The position numbers and the translations under genes are program-made. Shown here piece by piece: positions 8,423-18,250 of a stretch of DNA of 64,000 bases. Each line of letters opens with the position of its first letter. Position 1 is the stretch's first letter. Under the pieces are notes generated by a model. The model had not been told where the DNA came from. It was given only the letters and a program-made list of their open reading frames with translations, and did no database searches. The stretch is from Campylobacter concisus (GTDB lineage Bacteria; Campylobacterota; Campylobacteria; Campylobacterales; Campylobacteraceae), in assembly GCF_002165775.1 (NCBI RefSeq), contig NZ_NDYP01000007.1, positions 124,001-188,000 on the forward strand, in the 5' to 3' direction.

Positions 8423-8743
8423 AAATATCTCTCCGTGTTAAATTTTAATGTGGGATTTTATCCAAAAAGAGATAAAAACTCTCTTTGCTGCAAACTATTT
8501 TAAATACAAATTTAACTATCAAAATGAGAAAAGTAAAGCTCGCCAAGTGCTTTAATCTAAAATTCTCAAAGCAATATAATAACGTTTTGGATTGCCTTTT
8601 TCGCTAAATTTATGCCACTCAAATTTACATGTTTTTGCAAGCAAATGCCATCTCCTTAGCTAGTAATTAACATTATAGTTTTTTGCGGTAGCTGTAGAAA
8701 AAAAAAGGGGGGGGAGGGGTAATTTTACCCCTTGCTTTTAAAT
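8423..8743. other. 321-base gap upstream of nrdA
   Basis: It holds the nrdA promoter region (minus strand), the purB terminator with its homopolymer tract (8698-8731), and a weak 30-residue minus-strand frame at 8552-8644 preceded by AGGAG, with TTG start. Nothing else is recognised. The short frame is discussed as a finding; I do not call it a gene. Confidence 0.5.
8698..8731 (-). terminator. purB terminator with C8 tract between hairpin and U-run
   Basis: On the minus strand, GGGGTAA..TTACCCC (8716-8731, 7-bp stem, 2-base loop) is followed by T, eight Cs (8707-8714) and nine Ts (8698-8706). The hairpin plus U-run fits an intrinsic terminator for purB. The intervening homopolymeric C8 (G8 on plus) is the only long G/C tract in the window. 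Confidence 0.65.
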
Positions 8744-10075
8744 TTATTTGCCAAAGACTCTAGCAAAAATTTTATCTACGTTTTTGGTGTAGTAGTTGTA
8801 GTCAAAGCACTCTTTGATCTCATCTTTGCTAAGGCTCTTAGTTAGGTCCTCGTCGTTTAGCAAATTTTGTAAAAATAGGCTGTGACCTTGCTCGTCGATC
8901 GCTTTTTTGCCCTCTTGCAAGTCTACCCAGACCTTCATGGCATTGCGCTGAACGATCTTGTATGCGTCCTCTCTAGAGATTCCGCGCTGCGGCAGTTGTA
9001 AAAGCACGCGCTGTGAAAAGACTAGTCCGCCTGTTAAATTTAAATTTTTCATCATATTTTCTGGATATACGACTAAATTTGCTATCAAATTTTTGATGCG
9101 AACCAGCATAAAATCAGCCGTGACAAACATATCTGGCAGGATAAATCTCTCGACCGAGCTGTGGCTGATGTCGCGCTCGTGCCAAAGGGCGACATTTTCA
9201 AGAGCTGGTGTGACGTATGAGCGAAGTACTCTACAAAGACCGGTGATGTTTTCACTAAGGACTGGATTGCGTTTATGCGGCATCGCGCTTGAGCCCTTTT
9301 GTCCAGGGCTAAAATACTCCTCTGCCTCGTAAACTTCAGTCCTTTGGTAATGCCTAATAGCAACTGCGATCTTCTCACAAGTAGAAGCTAGAACTGCGAT
9401 GGCGCTTACCACATGTGCGTAGCGGTCGCGCTGGATCACTTGGTTTGACGCTGGGGCAGCCTTAAGACCTAGCTCCTCGCATGTTAGCTCTTCAAATTCC
9501 ATCGGAGCGTGGGCTAAATTTCCCATAGCGCCTGAGAGTTTGCCGTAACTTATCGTATCTTTTGCATCCTTGATGAGCTTTAGTGCCCTTGCGATCTCAT
9601 CGTACCAGATGGCAAGCACAAGGCCAAAAGTTATTGGCTCGCCGTGGATGCCGTGGCTTCTGCCGACCATAAGCGTGTGCTTGTGCTCGTTTGCTCTGTT
9701 TTTGACCGCCTGCATGAACTCCTCTACGTCGCTGATGATGAGCTCTAGGCTCTCTTTCATCTGAAGTGCGACGGCTGTGTCGATACAGTCACTTGAAGTC
9801 ATGCCGTAGTGTACGAACCTGCTCTCCTCGCCAAGGCTCTCGCTGACGCTTGTTAAAAATGCGATGACGTCGTGCTTTGTCGTCTTTTCTATCTCGTCAA
9901 TACGAGCCACTTCAAATTTAGCATTTTTGCAAATTTTCTCACAGTCGCTGTCGCTTATGAAACCTAGCTTATTCCAAGCTTTAACAGCAGCTTTTTCTAC
10001 CTTGAGCCAAGCATCGTATTTTGCTTGTATGCTCCACTTTTCAGCCATCTCTTTACGTGAGTATCTTTCGACCAT
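8744..10075 (-). CDS. purB: Adenylosuccinate lyase
   Basis: 443 residues of the fumarase/aspartase superfamily. The signature [10 protein letters not shown] (about residues 262-271) carries the flexible catalytic-serine loop; the His segment [12 protein letters not shown] and the TSSDCID segment complete the active site formed by three subunits of the tetramer. PurB acts twice in purine synthesis, splitting SAICAR to AICAR plus fumarate and adenylosuccinate to AMP plus fumarate. The N-terminus [15 protein letters not shown] is typical. It is transcribed away from the pseudouridine synthase, with a 187-base divergent promoter region between them, and ends in a hairpin terminator before the nrdA promoter. 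Confidence 0.96.
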   Translation of the reverse strand: MVERYSRKEMAEKWSIQAKYDAWLKVEKAAVKAWNKLGFISDSDCEKICKNAKFEVARIDEIEKTTKHDVIAFLTSVSESLGEESRFVHYGMTSSDCIDTAVALQMKESLELIISDVEEFMQAVKNRANEHKHTLMVGRSHGIHGEPITFGLVLAIWYDEIARALKLIKDAKDTISYGKLSGAMGNLAHAPMEFEELTCEELGLKAAPASNQVIQRDRYAHVVSAIAVLASTCEKIAVAIRHYQRTEVYEAEEYFSPGQKGSSAMPHKRNPVLSENITGLCRVLRSYVTPALENVALWHERDISHSSVERFILPDMFVTADFMLVRIKNLIANLVVYPENMMKNLNLTGGLVFSQRVLLQLPQRGISREDAYKIVQRNAMKVWVDLQEGKKAIDEQGHSLFLQNLLNDEDLTKSLSKDEIKECFDYNYYTKNVDKIFARVFGK

Positions 10076-10262
10076 TGTTGAACCTTTTGTATTAGTTTGC
10101 TTTTGTCCTGAAAGTATAAATTTGGCTTTTTGAGCCAGAAATCACGTCATGTAATTTCTCTAAATTTAAGTTTTGATTATATAAAATCCGGGCTGAAATG
10201 TCGGTTATACGCTTATAAATTTGGGCTTAATATAGCTCGCTCATTTTTCAAAAGGATCATTT

Positions 10263-11177
10263 TTGCCCTATGTAAATAAATTTATCGCCACTGCAGATTA
10301 CCAAAAAGCTTATGAAATTTTACTGCAAAACGGCTTTAGCATGAGCCAAACCCAGCGCCTCATCGACAAAGGTAGGCTGATCTGTGGCGGCAGTGTCGTG
10401 AGCGAGAAAAATGCCATTTTGTCTGGTGATGTATTTTTGATCGACTATGAGGCGACACCAAAGGGACTAAAGCCGATCTTTGAGTGCGAGAGCTTTGCCG
10501 TCTTTGACAAGCCAAGTGGGGTGCTGAGCCACCCAAACGGCAGGCACTGCGAATACTCGCTAAATGATGAAATTTACACGCTTTTTGGGCGAGATGCGAG
10601 CGTGGCGCATAGGCTGGACTTTGAAACAAGCGGCGTAATAGTCGTGGGAAAAGATAGAAAATCTACGATAAAACTAAAGAAAATCTTTGAAAATAGAGAG
10701 GTTTATAAAAGCTACGTCGCGATGGTGCAAGGCAAGATCGAGCGAAAATTTACGATCGATGCTAAGATGGATCTGGCGAACAACTACGACGATGTGAAAA
10801 TGCGAATGCAAATTTGTGAAAATGGCAAGAGTGCTGTGACTAAAATTTTGCCTATAAAGTATTTTGACGATATCGATACGACTTTGGTTCAGGCTATCCC
10901 ACTCACTGGTAGGCAACATCAAATTCGGTTGCATTTGTTTCATGTGAAACACAAGATCCTTGGCGAACCACTTTATGGTTTGTCACGTCCGCAGATCGAG
11001 AAAATTTTAGATAAAGAGATGAGCGAGCGTGAACGGATAAATTTAACTGGAGCAAAAAGACTCTTGCTTCACTCAGATAAAATTTCTTTTAAATTTGATG
11101 AAATTTTTTACACCATAAAAAGTAAATTTGACGCTGAAAGCGAGTTTTATAGATTTGCAAAAGAAGGTTTACTTTAG
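10263..11177 (+). CDS. RluA-family RNA pseudouridine synthase
   Basis: 304 residues. The catalytic motif HRLDFETSG, whose Asp is the nucleophile, lies near residues 115-123, with the family motifs TGRQHQIRLHL and the final LLLHS segment. A short S4-like segment is at the N-terminus (SQTQRLIDKGRLICGGSVV). These enzymes isomerise uridine to pseudouridine in rRNA or tRNA; specificity (RluA, RluC, RluD or TruC) is not readable. The start is TTG at 10263 with AAGGATC ten bases upstream; the nearby ATG is out of frame. Transcription diverges from purB. Confidence 0.9.
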   Translation: MPYVNKFIATADYQKAYEILLQNGFSMSQTQRLIDKGRLICGGSVVSEKNAILSGDVFLIDYEATPKGLKPIFECESFAVFDKPSGVLSHPNGRHCEYSLNDEIYTLFGRDASVAHRLDFETSGVIVVGKDRKSTIKLKKIFENREVYKSYVAMVQGKIERKFTIDAKMDLANNYDDVKMRMQICENGKSAVTKILPIKYFDDIDTTLVQAIPLTGRQHQIRLHLFHVKHKILGEPLYGLSRPQIEKILDKEMSERERINLTGAKRLLLHSDKISFKFDEIFYTIKSKFDAESEFYRFAKEGLL

Positions 11178-11339
11178 TCCAAAAATTTTTTTAATAAATT
11201 TCTATTTCTCATAAACCCTTACCTACGTTTTGCCAAAGTTTATCGCTTTTAGATACCACAATGATAATTTTGTAGTTTATGTAATTAGTATTCTATTTTA
11301 TTTCTTTATGAGAGCTAGATTTTTTCTTAATATTAAGGC

Positions 11340-11450
11340 TCAGAATTTATACCTATCTTTTTCATCTTTTAAAACTTTTAAAATAAGTCCTAATCCGAGT
11401 AAAACCACAACAGCAACAAAGACTATTTCGGCTATATCAAGTACACTCAT
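11340..11450 (-). CDS. 36-residue single-span membrane protein coupled to rlmN
   Basis: A short ORF with ATG at 11450, one base after the rlmN stop (TAG-A-ATG). The product starts MSVLDIAEIVF, has one hydrophobic span of about 20 residues (roughly 7-27, rich in V/L/G/A) and ends in a charged tail (KDEKDRYKF). The overlap-like spacing implies translational coupling with rlmN. A similarly placed small hydrophobic ORF is known after the rlmN homologue of C. jejuni, as I recall it. Function is unknown. Confidence 0.65.
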   Translation of the reverse strand: MSVLDIAEIVFVAVVVLLGLGLILKVLKDEKDRYKF

Positions 11451-11451
11451 T

Positions 11452-12588
11452 CTAACTCACACTGGCTTTACTATTATCTTCAAGCGAATGTATTTTTAAA
11501 TTTTTATCGCTGAAAATAGCTTTAAATTTTGCATTTTCATTTCGCTGTTTTAACTGCCCACAAGCCGCACTTATGTCAAGGCCTTTACTCTGTCTGATCG
11601 TGCAAGTAACACCGTGATCTCTTAGATATTCTTGAAATTTTAGCATGCTGGTAAGCTCAGGTCGTCCAAATTCACTGCCCTCATGTGGGTTAAAATATAT
11701 AAGATTTATCTTCGCTTTTATACCATGAAGTAATTTTACCAACTTCTTAGCATCACTCACGCTATCGTTTAAATCCTTGATAACAAGATATTCAAACATC
11801 ACACGCTTTCGCATATCGATAGGAAACCCCCTAACAGCATCCATAACAGCCTCGATATTATACGCCTTATTTATCGGCATTAGACGGCTTCTAAGCTCAT
11901 TAGTAACAGCATGGAGTGATATGGCTAGCAATACCCCAAGATCCATCTCGCCAAGCTTTTTTATCTGGCTGCCAAGTCCACTAGTTGAAACGGTTTGACG
12001 ACGCGGCGATATGGCTAGACCCTCATTAAGTGCTAAAATTTTGATCGCTTTACTAACGTTAGCAAGATTATCAAGTGGCTCACCCATACCCATATAAACG
12101 ACATTTATGCGTCTTTCATAAGGTATCTTATTCTCTCTTTTTATCCATAAAATTTGTCCCACAATCTCGCCAGCAGTCAAATTTCTAACAAGGCCGCCCT
12201 TTGCTGTTAGGCAAAAAGCACAGCCCATTTTACAGCCGACTTGCGAACTAACACAAACAGTATAACGAGCATGGCGACTGATCTTACCATCTTCGTCGCT
12301 GATCTCCTCTTTCATCGGCAGCAAAACGCTCTCTATCTTTAGCCCATCTTTTAGCTCAAAAAGATACTTGATCGAGCCGTCGCTACTTTGCTCAAATTTT
12401 ACACATTTTAAAGGATCAATATAAAATTTTTCAGCTAGATCTTGACGCATATCTTTAGGCAAATTCAGCATCTGGCTAAATTCGGTTGCATTTTTTTTAT
12501 ATATCCACTCGTATATTTGTGTTGCTCTAAATGGTGGAGAAACTAACTCTTTTAGCTCATCAATACTAAGATCAAGCAAATTTATCAC
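11452..12588 (-). CDS. rlmN: 23S rRNA (A2503)/tRNA (A37) C2-methyltransferase, radical SAM
   Basis: 378 residues with the radical SAM motif CxxxCxxC in [11 protein letters not shown], the family segments VYMGMGEPL and RQTVSTSG, and the C-terminal Cys in SAACGQL that forms the methyl-transfer intermediate. RlmN methylates C2 of A2503 in 23S rRNA and A37 of certain tRNAs in the cytoplasm, using two SAM molecules. It overlaps the upstream PNP-like gene by four bases (ATGA), so it is part of the helicase-hisF-PNP-rlmN operon. The final residues KASVS run straight into the small membrane-peptide gene. Confidence 0.95.
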   Translation of the reverse strand: MINLLDLSIDELKELVSPPFRATQIYEWIYKKNATEFSQMLNLPKDMRQDLAEKFYIDPLKCVKFEQSSDGSIKYLFELKDGLKIESVLLPMKEEISDEDGKISRHARYTVCVSSQVGCKMGCAFCLTAKGGLVRNLTAGEIVGQILWIKRENKIPYERRINVVYMGMGEPLDNLANVSKAIKILALNEGLAISPRRQTVSTSGLGSQIKKLGEMDLGVLLAISLHAVTNELRSRLMPINKAYNIEAVMDAVRGFPIDMRKRVMFEYLVIKDLNDSVSDAKKLVKLLHGIKAKINLIYFNPHEGSEFGRPELTSMLKFQEYLRDHGVTCTIRQSKGLDISAACGQLKQRNENAKFKAIFSDKNLKIHSLEDNSKASVS

Positions 12589-13265
12589 ATATTTTCCTTT
12601 ATATATTTTGTTAGAATTTTCTTGGCCTCTGCGTGATTTTTTACAAAATCAGCATGTGCATTTTTATTACAAAAATTTGTCGCTACAAAAATTCCATAAG
12701 CTGGAATTTTAAAAATTTGAGCTACTTTTAGAACAGAAAAAAACTCCATATTTTCTAAAAAATAACCCTTTTCAAACATCTTATGAGCCAAATTTTTGTC
12801 TGTAGTTATGAAATTTGACGAATTTATTTTGATAGTTCCACGTGAAACGATAGAAGAAATTTCACACTCGATAGGCGAGTAAGATCTATTTTCTACGCTA
12901 GAAATTTCAACATTTGCCCCAATCGAGCTTTCATAAATTTGTAAAATTTCACCATCTTTATAAAGACCAGCTGAGCCAACGAAAACTATTTTTTCTGGCA
13001 TTTGATACAAATTTCGTTCAGGATTTTTTGACAAATTTTGGCTTAGGCTTTGTAGCTCTGGATTTGATGAGTTTGCAAATTTAGCCTCGATCTTTGCAAG
13101 ATAGTACGAATCGATATTTTTTAAATTTATACCCTTTTCATCGGCTCCAATACATGCTCGTTTCTGCAAAAATTTTGTCAAATTTATCGCCATATCAACT
13201 AGTCCCACACCCATTGGTAAAGCAAAGTCAAAGATTTCGTTTTTTCCTGCAGAGATAACTAACAT
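12585..13265 (-). CDS. PNP/MTA-nucleosidase superfamily protein
   Basis: 226 residues resembling the nucleoside phosphorylase fold (PNP_UDP_1). Visible family-like features are the central [12 protein letters not shown] segment, a phosphate/ribose-site-like segment (NMEFFSV; NMEx is a ribose-binding motif) and a C-terminal [18 protein letters not shown]. The family cleaves nucleosides or S-adenosylhomocysteine/methylthioadenosine at the glycosidic bond. This member is diverged and its substrate is unknown; it is not the standard MTAN. It overlaps hisF by one base and rlmN by four, so translation is coupled. The same gene order around rlmN occurs in C. jejuni as I recall. Confidence 0.75.
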   Translation of the reverse strand: MLVISAGKNEIFDFALPMGVGLVDMAINLTKFLQKRACIGADEKGINLKNIDSYYLAKIEAKFANSSNPELQSLSQNLSKNPERNLYQMPEKIVFVGSAGLYKDGEILQIYESSIGANVEISSVENRSYSPIECEISSIVSRGTIKINSSNFITTDKNLAHKMFEKGYFLENMEFFSVLKVAQIFKIPAYGIFVATNFCNKNAHADFVKNHAEAKKILTKYIKENM

Positions 13266-14020
13266 CAGAGCCTAACCTCAACGCCATTTGTTTTGAGATA
13301 CTCTTTTAGCTTTTTTATCTCGATCTCTCCAAAGTGAAATATCGAAGCAGCCAAACACGCATCGGCTCCAGCCTCAAAAGCATCTTTAAAGTGCTCCATC
13401 TTACCAGCGCCGCCACTTGCGATAGTTGGTATAGAAAGCGTACTAAATATCTTTGTTAGCTCCAGATTAAAGCCCTGTTTGACACCGTCATTGTCCATGG
13501 ACGTTAGCAATATCTCCCCTGCTCCACGCGACTCGACCTCTTTTGCCCAAGAAAAGGCATCTTTTTTGGTATCGATCCTGCCACCATTTATAAAAACACT
13601 ATAACCATTTTCGATCTTCTTCGTATCGATCGCAATTACGACACATTGCGAGCCAAATTTCTTAGCTGCCTCATCAATCAAATTTGGCTCTTGTATAGCT
13701 GATGAATTTAAGCTTACTTTATCGCAGCCAGCATTTAAAAGGCGAGAGATATCATCGATCGTGCGTATGCCTCCGCCAACTGTTAGTGGGATAAAAAGCT
13801 TACTTGCGACCTTTTTTACGACATCGACTATCGTATCACGCCCAAGATGAGAGGCAGTGATATCTAAAAAACAAAGCTCATCAGCACCCTCGTCATTGTA
13901 TCTTTTAGCTATCTCGACTGGATCTCCAGCATCGACAAGCCCTACGAAATTTACACCCTTTACGACTCTGCCATCTTTTACATCAAGGCATGGGATTATG
14001 CGTTTTGCAAAATGATTCAA
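13265..14020 (-). CDS. hisF: Imidazole glycerol phosphate synthase, cyclase subunit
   Basis: 251 residues, a (beta/alpha)8 barrel of the usual size. The N-terminus [18 protein letters not shown] carries catalytic Asp11, the second catalytic Asp lies in LLTSMDNDG, and the phosphate-binding loops are VGGGIRT and ASGGAG. HisF receives ammonia from HisH and converts PRFAR to IGP and AICAR in histidine biosynthesis. No other his gene is nearby. The start overlaps the end of the helicase gene by four bases (ATGA), so hisF translation depends on the helicase message. Confidence 0.96.
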   Translation of the reverse strand: MNHFAKRIIPCLDVKDGRVVKGVNFVGLVDAGDPVEIAKRYNDEGADELCFLDITASHLGRDTIVDVVKKVASKLFIPLTVGGGIRTIDDISRLLNAGCDKVSLNSSAIQEPNLIDEAAKKFGSQCVVIAIDTKKIENGYSVFINGGRIDTKKDAFSWAKEVESRGAGEILLTSMDNDGVKQGFNLELTKIFSTLSIPTIASGGAGKMEHFKDAFEAGADACLAASIFHFGEIEIKKLKEYLKTNGVEVRL

Positions 14021-17000
14021 ATCTGTCCTTTATCTATTTTTCTAGCTGCTACCTCAAAATATGGCAAATTAGACCAATTTTCTCGGTTGCCAACTATATA
14101 AACAACCTCTTTTGCTCTCGTTAGTGCTACATTTAGTAAATTTGGCGTACTAGCAGCCCATGCTCTAGCACCTTTTGTGGCACCACCAAGAACAAAGATA
14201 ACAACATCGGCTTCTTTGCCTTGCATAGTGTGAATGGTACCAGCCCCTTTTAAATTTTTACAAACATCTTTAAAAGGTGTTATTATTTTAACACCATCTT
14301 TTAGCTTGGCTAGCTTACCATCTAAAAGCTCTTTAACGATCATACCTTCGGCTTTATTATAATTACCTATCCATTCATCACTACTAACATCAATCCATTC
14401 TGTTTTGATATTAGGATCACTAAGTTTACTTTCACTATTTCTACCAAGTATCATCATATCATCATATGTTGTTTCGTTTGAAATTTTAAACATAGGGTTG
14501 GCGCACCTTCTATGAACGATAAGTGGCGAACCAACCCAAATGAACTTACCCTCTCCTTTTATATATGTACCAATATTTTGTACTTTATCGGCTCGAAGTT
14601 GAACTGATGATTTTAGTAGATTAAACTCATCCTTTGCATCGCAGTAGCGTAAAATAGCATTATTTAAAGCTGGCGGTAATGTTACAACGGGCTCAAGTTG
14701 AAGTGGATCACCAACTATAACAGCCATGTTTGAACGAAGCAATGCGCCTAATACGTTAGTTAAATTTGCCTGCCCTGCTTCATCTATTAAGAGCAAACCT
14801 ATATCGCCATTTAGTAGCTCTTTAAAGGTATTATTAAAAGATGCGAAAGTAGAACTAACAACTGGCGTTAGTAAAAATAATCCTTTTATTATTTCACGTC
14901 TATCTTTAGCCTCGAGCCCGTTTTTCTCAGCCATTTTTTCATCATTAAATACAACGCTAAGAGCTCGTAAATTTGTTCTAACAGCTTCTTTGCAAGCAAA
15001 GATAGTGGCTTTATGCAGATTAAGCGCTTCTTTAAAAAGCTTGATTCTTGCGTTAAAAAGCTTTGTCTTATGAAATTTCTCATCTACGCCAAGCTCTATC
15101 ATAAATGGCATACTCTTTTGTATTTCTTCATTACTCTGATTAAAGCTACCGTTTAAAAAGCTATCAAGTTCTTCACTTCTGCCAATTAATTTTTGACGTC
15201 TAATAAAGTCACCATTAAGTTTGTTGAGATGGTCTATCTTGGTATTAAGTTCTAAAATTTTCTCTTCAAGCTGAGTTATTTGAGCTTTTAGTTCGTTTAA
15301 TTTTGCTTCATTCTTCTCTTTACTTTCACTATTTTGCTTGCTCGCTTTCAAATTTTGCTCAGCTATTTGGCAATTTATCTCACTAACTTTTTGCGCTTCA
15401 TTGTTATATTTTTCAAAAGCTTGTGTCTTTAAAATTTGCTGGAAAATAAAAAATGATGGCTTTATAGGCGCACTCAGATACTCTTGTAAAATTTCATTTT
15501 GTCCGATAAGCTTTGTTAGCTCGTTAGCTTCCGTAGCCTTTTGCTCTAGCTCATTTTTGCTCAAATCCAGTTCATCTATTAGTGGCTTTAAAAGCTCGTC
15601 TATTTGCCTTGCTGAATTATAGTTATCAAGTCTTTTATCAATATTTATAAGCTCGCTATTTATACTTTTTAGCTCCTCTTCTTTGATCCTGATCTCACTA
15701 AAAAGTAGATTTACTTCATGTAGGGCTTGATTAAATTTCTCCTTCGCCTCGTCAAAATCATCAACTCCTTCGCCGGTAGCCAAGTATTTGCCAAGCCCCA
15801 TTAAAAAGCCATCTCGTTCTATAAATTCTTTAAATTCTTTTGAAATATCTTCAAACTGACTATGTGTTTTTTCGATCTTTACGCCATTAATCGCATTAAA
15901 AACAAAATTTGACTTGTTTTGTTTTGAACCAAGCGCCACACAAAACAGTCCCCAAGCTGGCTTTGATATAAATGACTTTTCACCAAATTTAGTCTTTTCA
16001 TCAGCAGAGAGTAGCCTCGTGGCTATAAATTTAAAATAATCAATCTCGCCCGCATAGCCCCCTATGCTCTTTAGCTGGCTTAGCTCCTTGCTCAAAATCT
16101 CAACCGCACCGTTATTACAAGAGCTAACGACCATCTCGTAGCCTTGCAGCTCGTCATTTAGCTTAAAATAAAGCACTTTTTTGTCGCTGTCATAAACTGG
16201 CTCAAAAATATCATGCCTGCTCATTTGCGCGAGCTTTATCGCCCTAAGCGTCACGACCTCAGCCATCACATCCTTTAAAAGCGTCGTCTTTCCAGTGCCT
16301 GGAGCGCCATTTACACTATAAATCCCACCACTTCCTTCTTTAAATTTCTCCATGATATTGTTTAACGCCATTTGTTGCGAGAAATTTAAAGCGTAATCAC
16401 TTGCAAAGGCCGATCTTGGGTAGAGTTCAGCCCTAAAAAAGTCCCTAACCGCCCTTTGGTTTAGCCCATCTCTAACATCAAGCCTCTCAAATTTATTCTC
16501 ACTGCCCTCGTCTAAAAATTGATCCGTTAGCTCGTGCGTCCTACCTGACTCGTAAAATTTGATAAGCAAATTTATATCATCTATAAAAAAGCTATTTAAA
16601 AGGCTATCATTTTCTTTAAAATTTGGATTTATGATCTTTATTTCAAGCCTTAAAAAATCATTACAAAATGGTGTTTTAAGTGCACTTTTTAGCTCATCGT
16701 TTATAAGCTTTATATATTTACCAAATTCCATTTTTTCTTTATAGATAGATAGCTTGTCTTTTATGTGCTCGCATTCTTTGTTAAAGTCGCTTTGGCTTAT
16801 CTCTTTTAGATGATTTAGGCGAGCCATTGCCCAAGGAGCTGTTGAGATGAAAAGATCATCAGATGAGCTTGGTGTAAAAAACGGAGTTAAATCATCATCT
16901 AAATCTACATCTTTTAAAGCAAAATTTTGATCATCTTTACAAAATACCAAATCACCAGCGAGCTTAAATTTATAACAAAATGCCTTTTCAAAGCTCGTTT

Positions 17001-17301
17001 GCTCAGATCGTAGCTCATCTAAAATTTGCTCTTTTTCAAATTTCACCTTTGCCAGCTTTGAGATATAAATGGCAAGCAAGTCAGTCTCAAAAATACCACC
17101 ATAAATTGAAATTTCTATACCATTTTTTAAAAGCGAGCAATCAAATGCTCTTAAAATTTGTAGAAATTTCTCATCGAAATTTGCAATCTCAAGGTCTATT
17201 GATTTTTTAAATTTCGTATTTGTCTTTTTTGGCTCGTCTAAGGTTTTTGGCTCTAAATATTGTGATAATAAAAAGTATTTTAAGGTATTTGCTTTGCTCA
17301 A
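14017..17301 (-). CDS. Superfamily I DNA/RNA helicase-like ATPase (Dna2/Upf1 type)
   Basis: A 1094-residue AAA_11/AAA_12-type protein. The Walker A motif [12 protein letters not shown] is near residue 335, the Walker B motif [11 protein letters not shown] is in the C-terminal third, then motif [13 protein letters not shown], and motifs V/VI near [15 protein letters not shown] and [16 protein letters not shown] long Lys/Glu-rich coiled-coil insertion lies between motifs I and II (about residues 510-720). These are the core motifs of DNA2/Upf1-like SF1 helicases, and the insertion is typical of large uncharacterised AAA proteins in bacteria. The role is unknown: DNA repair, RNA surveillance or defence are all possible. 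First gene of the hisF-PNP-rlmN operon, divergent from ksgA. Confidence 0.85.
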   Translation of the reverse strand: MSKANTLKYFLLSQYLEPKTLDEPKKTNTKFKKSIDLEIANFDEKFLQILRAFDCSLLKNGIEISIYGGIFETDLLAIYISKLAKVKFEKEQILDELRSEQTSFEKAFCYKFKLAGDLVFCKDDQNFALKDVDLDDDLTPFFTPSSSDDLFISTAPWAMARLNHLKEISQSDFNKECEHIKDKLSIYKEKMEFGKYIKLINDELKSALKTPFCNDFLRLEIKIINPNFKENDSLLNSFFIDDINLLIKFYESGRTHELTDQFLDEGSENKFERLDVRDGLNQRAVRDFFRAELYPRSAFASDYALNFSQQMALNNIMEKFKEGSGGIYSVNGAPGTGKTTLLKDVMAEVVTLRAIKLAQMSRHDIFEPVYDSDKKVLYFKLNDELQGYEMVVSSCNNGAVEILSKELSQLKSIGGYAGEIDYFKFIATRLLSADEKTKFGEKSFISKPAWGLFCVALGSKQNKSNFVFNAINGVKIEKTHSQFEDISKEFKEFIERDGFLMGLGKYLATGEGVDDFDEAKEKFNQALHEVNLLFSEIRIKEEELKSINSELINIDKRLDNYNSARQIDELLKPLIDELDLSKNELEQKATEANELTKLIGQNEILQEYLSAPIKPSFFIFQQILKTQAFEKYNNEAQKVSEINCQIAEQNLKASKQNSESKEKNEAKLNELKAQITQLEEKILELNTKIDHLNKLNGDFIRRQKLIGRSEELDSFLNGSFNQSNEEIQKSMPFMIELGVDEKFHKTKLFNARIKLFKEALNLHKATIFACKEAVRTNLRALSVVFNDEKMAEKNGLEAKDRREIIKGLFLLTPVVSSTFASFNNTFKELLNGDIGLLLIDEAGQANLTNVLGALLRSNMAVIVGDPLQLEPVVTLPPALNNAILRYCDAKDEFNLLKSSVQLRADKVQNIGTYIKGEGKFIWVGSPLIVHRRCANPMFKISNETTYDDMMILGRNSESKLSDPNIKTEWIDVSSDEWIGNYNKAEGMIVKELLDGKLAKLKDGVKIITPFKDVCKNLKGAGTIHTMQGKEADVVIFVLGGATKGARAWAASTPNLLNVALTRAKEVVYIVGNRENWSNLPYFEVAARKIDKGQI

Positions 17302-17394
17302 ATTTATGCCCTATTTCGTTATTATTTAGTGATTATAATCCATTTTATATATGATTAAACTAAACTTGTAATCATTGTATAAGTAATTTTTGGC

Positions 17395-17400
17395 TAATAT
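17395..17400 (+). promoter_or_regulatory. Predicted ksgA -10 element close to the start codon
   Basis: The context TTTTTGGCTAATATCGCGG resembles the T-rich, -35-poor promoters of Campylobacter, with TAATAT as the -10. It would put the transcription start at about 17406-17408, so the message would be leaderless or nearly so. Confidence 0.4.
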
Positions 17401-17407
17401 CGCGGCT

Positions 17408-18250
17408 ATGATAAAGGCAAAAAAGCACTTTGGACAGAATTTTTTACAGGACAAAGCGACACTAGATAAGATCATCCAAGCGATACCCAATGACGTAGCA
17501 AACGTCGTTGAGATTGGGCCTGGCTTAGGTGATTTGACATTTAGACTTTTGCAAATTTACAAGACAACCTGTTTTGAGATAGATTGTGAGCTGTTTCAAA
17601 TTTTAAAGGCCAAATTTGCAAATGAGATCCAAAATGGACAATTAAAACTTTTTTGTAAAGATGCATTAGAGCAGTGGCAGCAAGAGGGCGGACTAAGTAG
17701 CGAAAACTACTTTTTGGTCGCAAATTTGCCTTATTATGTTGCTACGAAGATGATACTAAATGCAATAGATGACGAAAAATGCCTTGGGCTTATCGTGATG
17801 ATACAAAAAGAGGTTGCTCTTAAATTTAGTGCAAAGAGCAAGGATAAAGAATTTAGCGCTTTATCGATCCTCGCTTCACTTCAAGGCAGGTGTGAGCTTT
17901 TGTTCGATGTGGATGCAAAGCTTTTTAATCCACCTCCAAAGGTCACATCTTCAGTCATTAAACTACAAAAAACAAAAAAGATTTTTGGCAAAGACGGGAT
18001 TTTCCAAGATGCAAAACAATACGAGGCTTTTAAAGTATTTTTAAGAGCTGCGTTCGTTTCGCCAAGAAAGACGCTTTTGAAAAATTTATCCACAAATTTT
18101 GACAAAAATGCGTTAGAAGAAATTTTTGAAAGCCTAGCTTTAAACCAAAATTTACGTCCACACGAGCTAGATGTCGATTCTTATCTAAAAGTATTTGAAA
18201 GATTAAAGGAAGATAATGAACGACAAAAACGAAGAGAAAGTTGTAACTAA
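17408..18250 (+). CDS. ksgA: 16S rRNA (A1518/A1519-N6,N6) dimethyltransferase
   Basis: 280 residues from ATG 17408 (MIKAKKHFGQNFLQD), which matches the normal N-terminus of the family. An in-frame TTG at 17390 adds six residues of no known function. The SAM-binding motif EIGPGLGDLT and the catalytic motif VANLPYYVAT (NLPY) are intact. KsgA dimethylates two adjacent adenines in helix 45 of 16S rRNA during 30S maturation. No clear ribosome-binding site precedes either start. It overlaps rnj by 35 bases, so the two RNA-related enzymes are translationally linked. Confidence 0.93.
   Translation: MIKAKKHFGQNFLQDKATLDKIIQAIPNDVANVVEIGPGLGDLTFRLLQIYKTTCFEIDCELFQILKAKFANEIQNGQLKLFCKDALEQWQQEGGLSSENYFLVANLPYYVATKMILNAIDDEKCLGLIVMIQKEVALKFSAKSKDKEFSALSILASLQGRCELLFDVDAKLFNPPPKVTSSVIKLQKTKKIFGKDGIFQDAKQYEAFKVFLRAAFVSPRKTLLKNLSTNFDKNALEEIFESLALNQNLRPHELDVDSYLKVFERLKEDNERQKRRESCN

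Noticed and set aside
11230-11499. 89-residue plus-strand reading frame opposite rlmN and its small partner
   Set aside because: It overlaps the better-supported minus-strand 36-residue ORF and the end of rlmN, has no ribosome-binding site and low-complexity composition.
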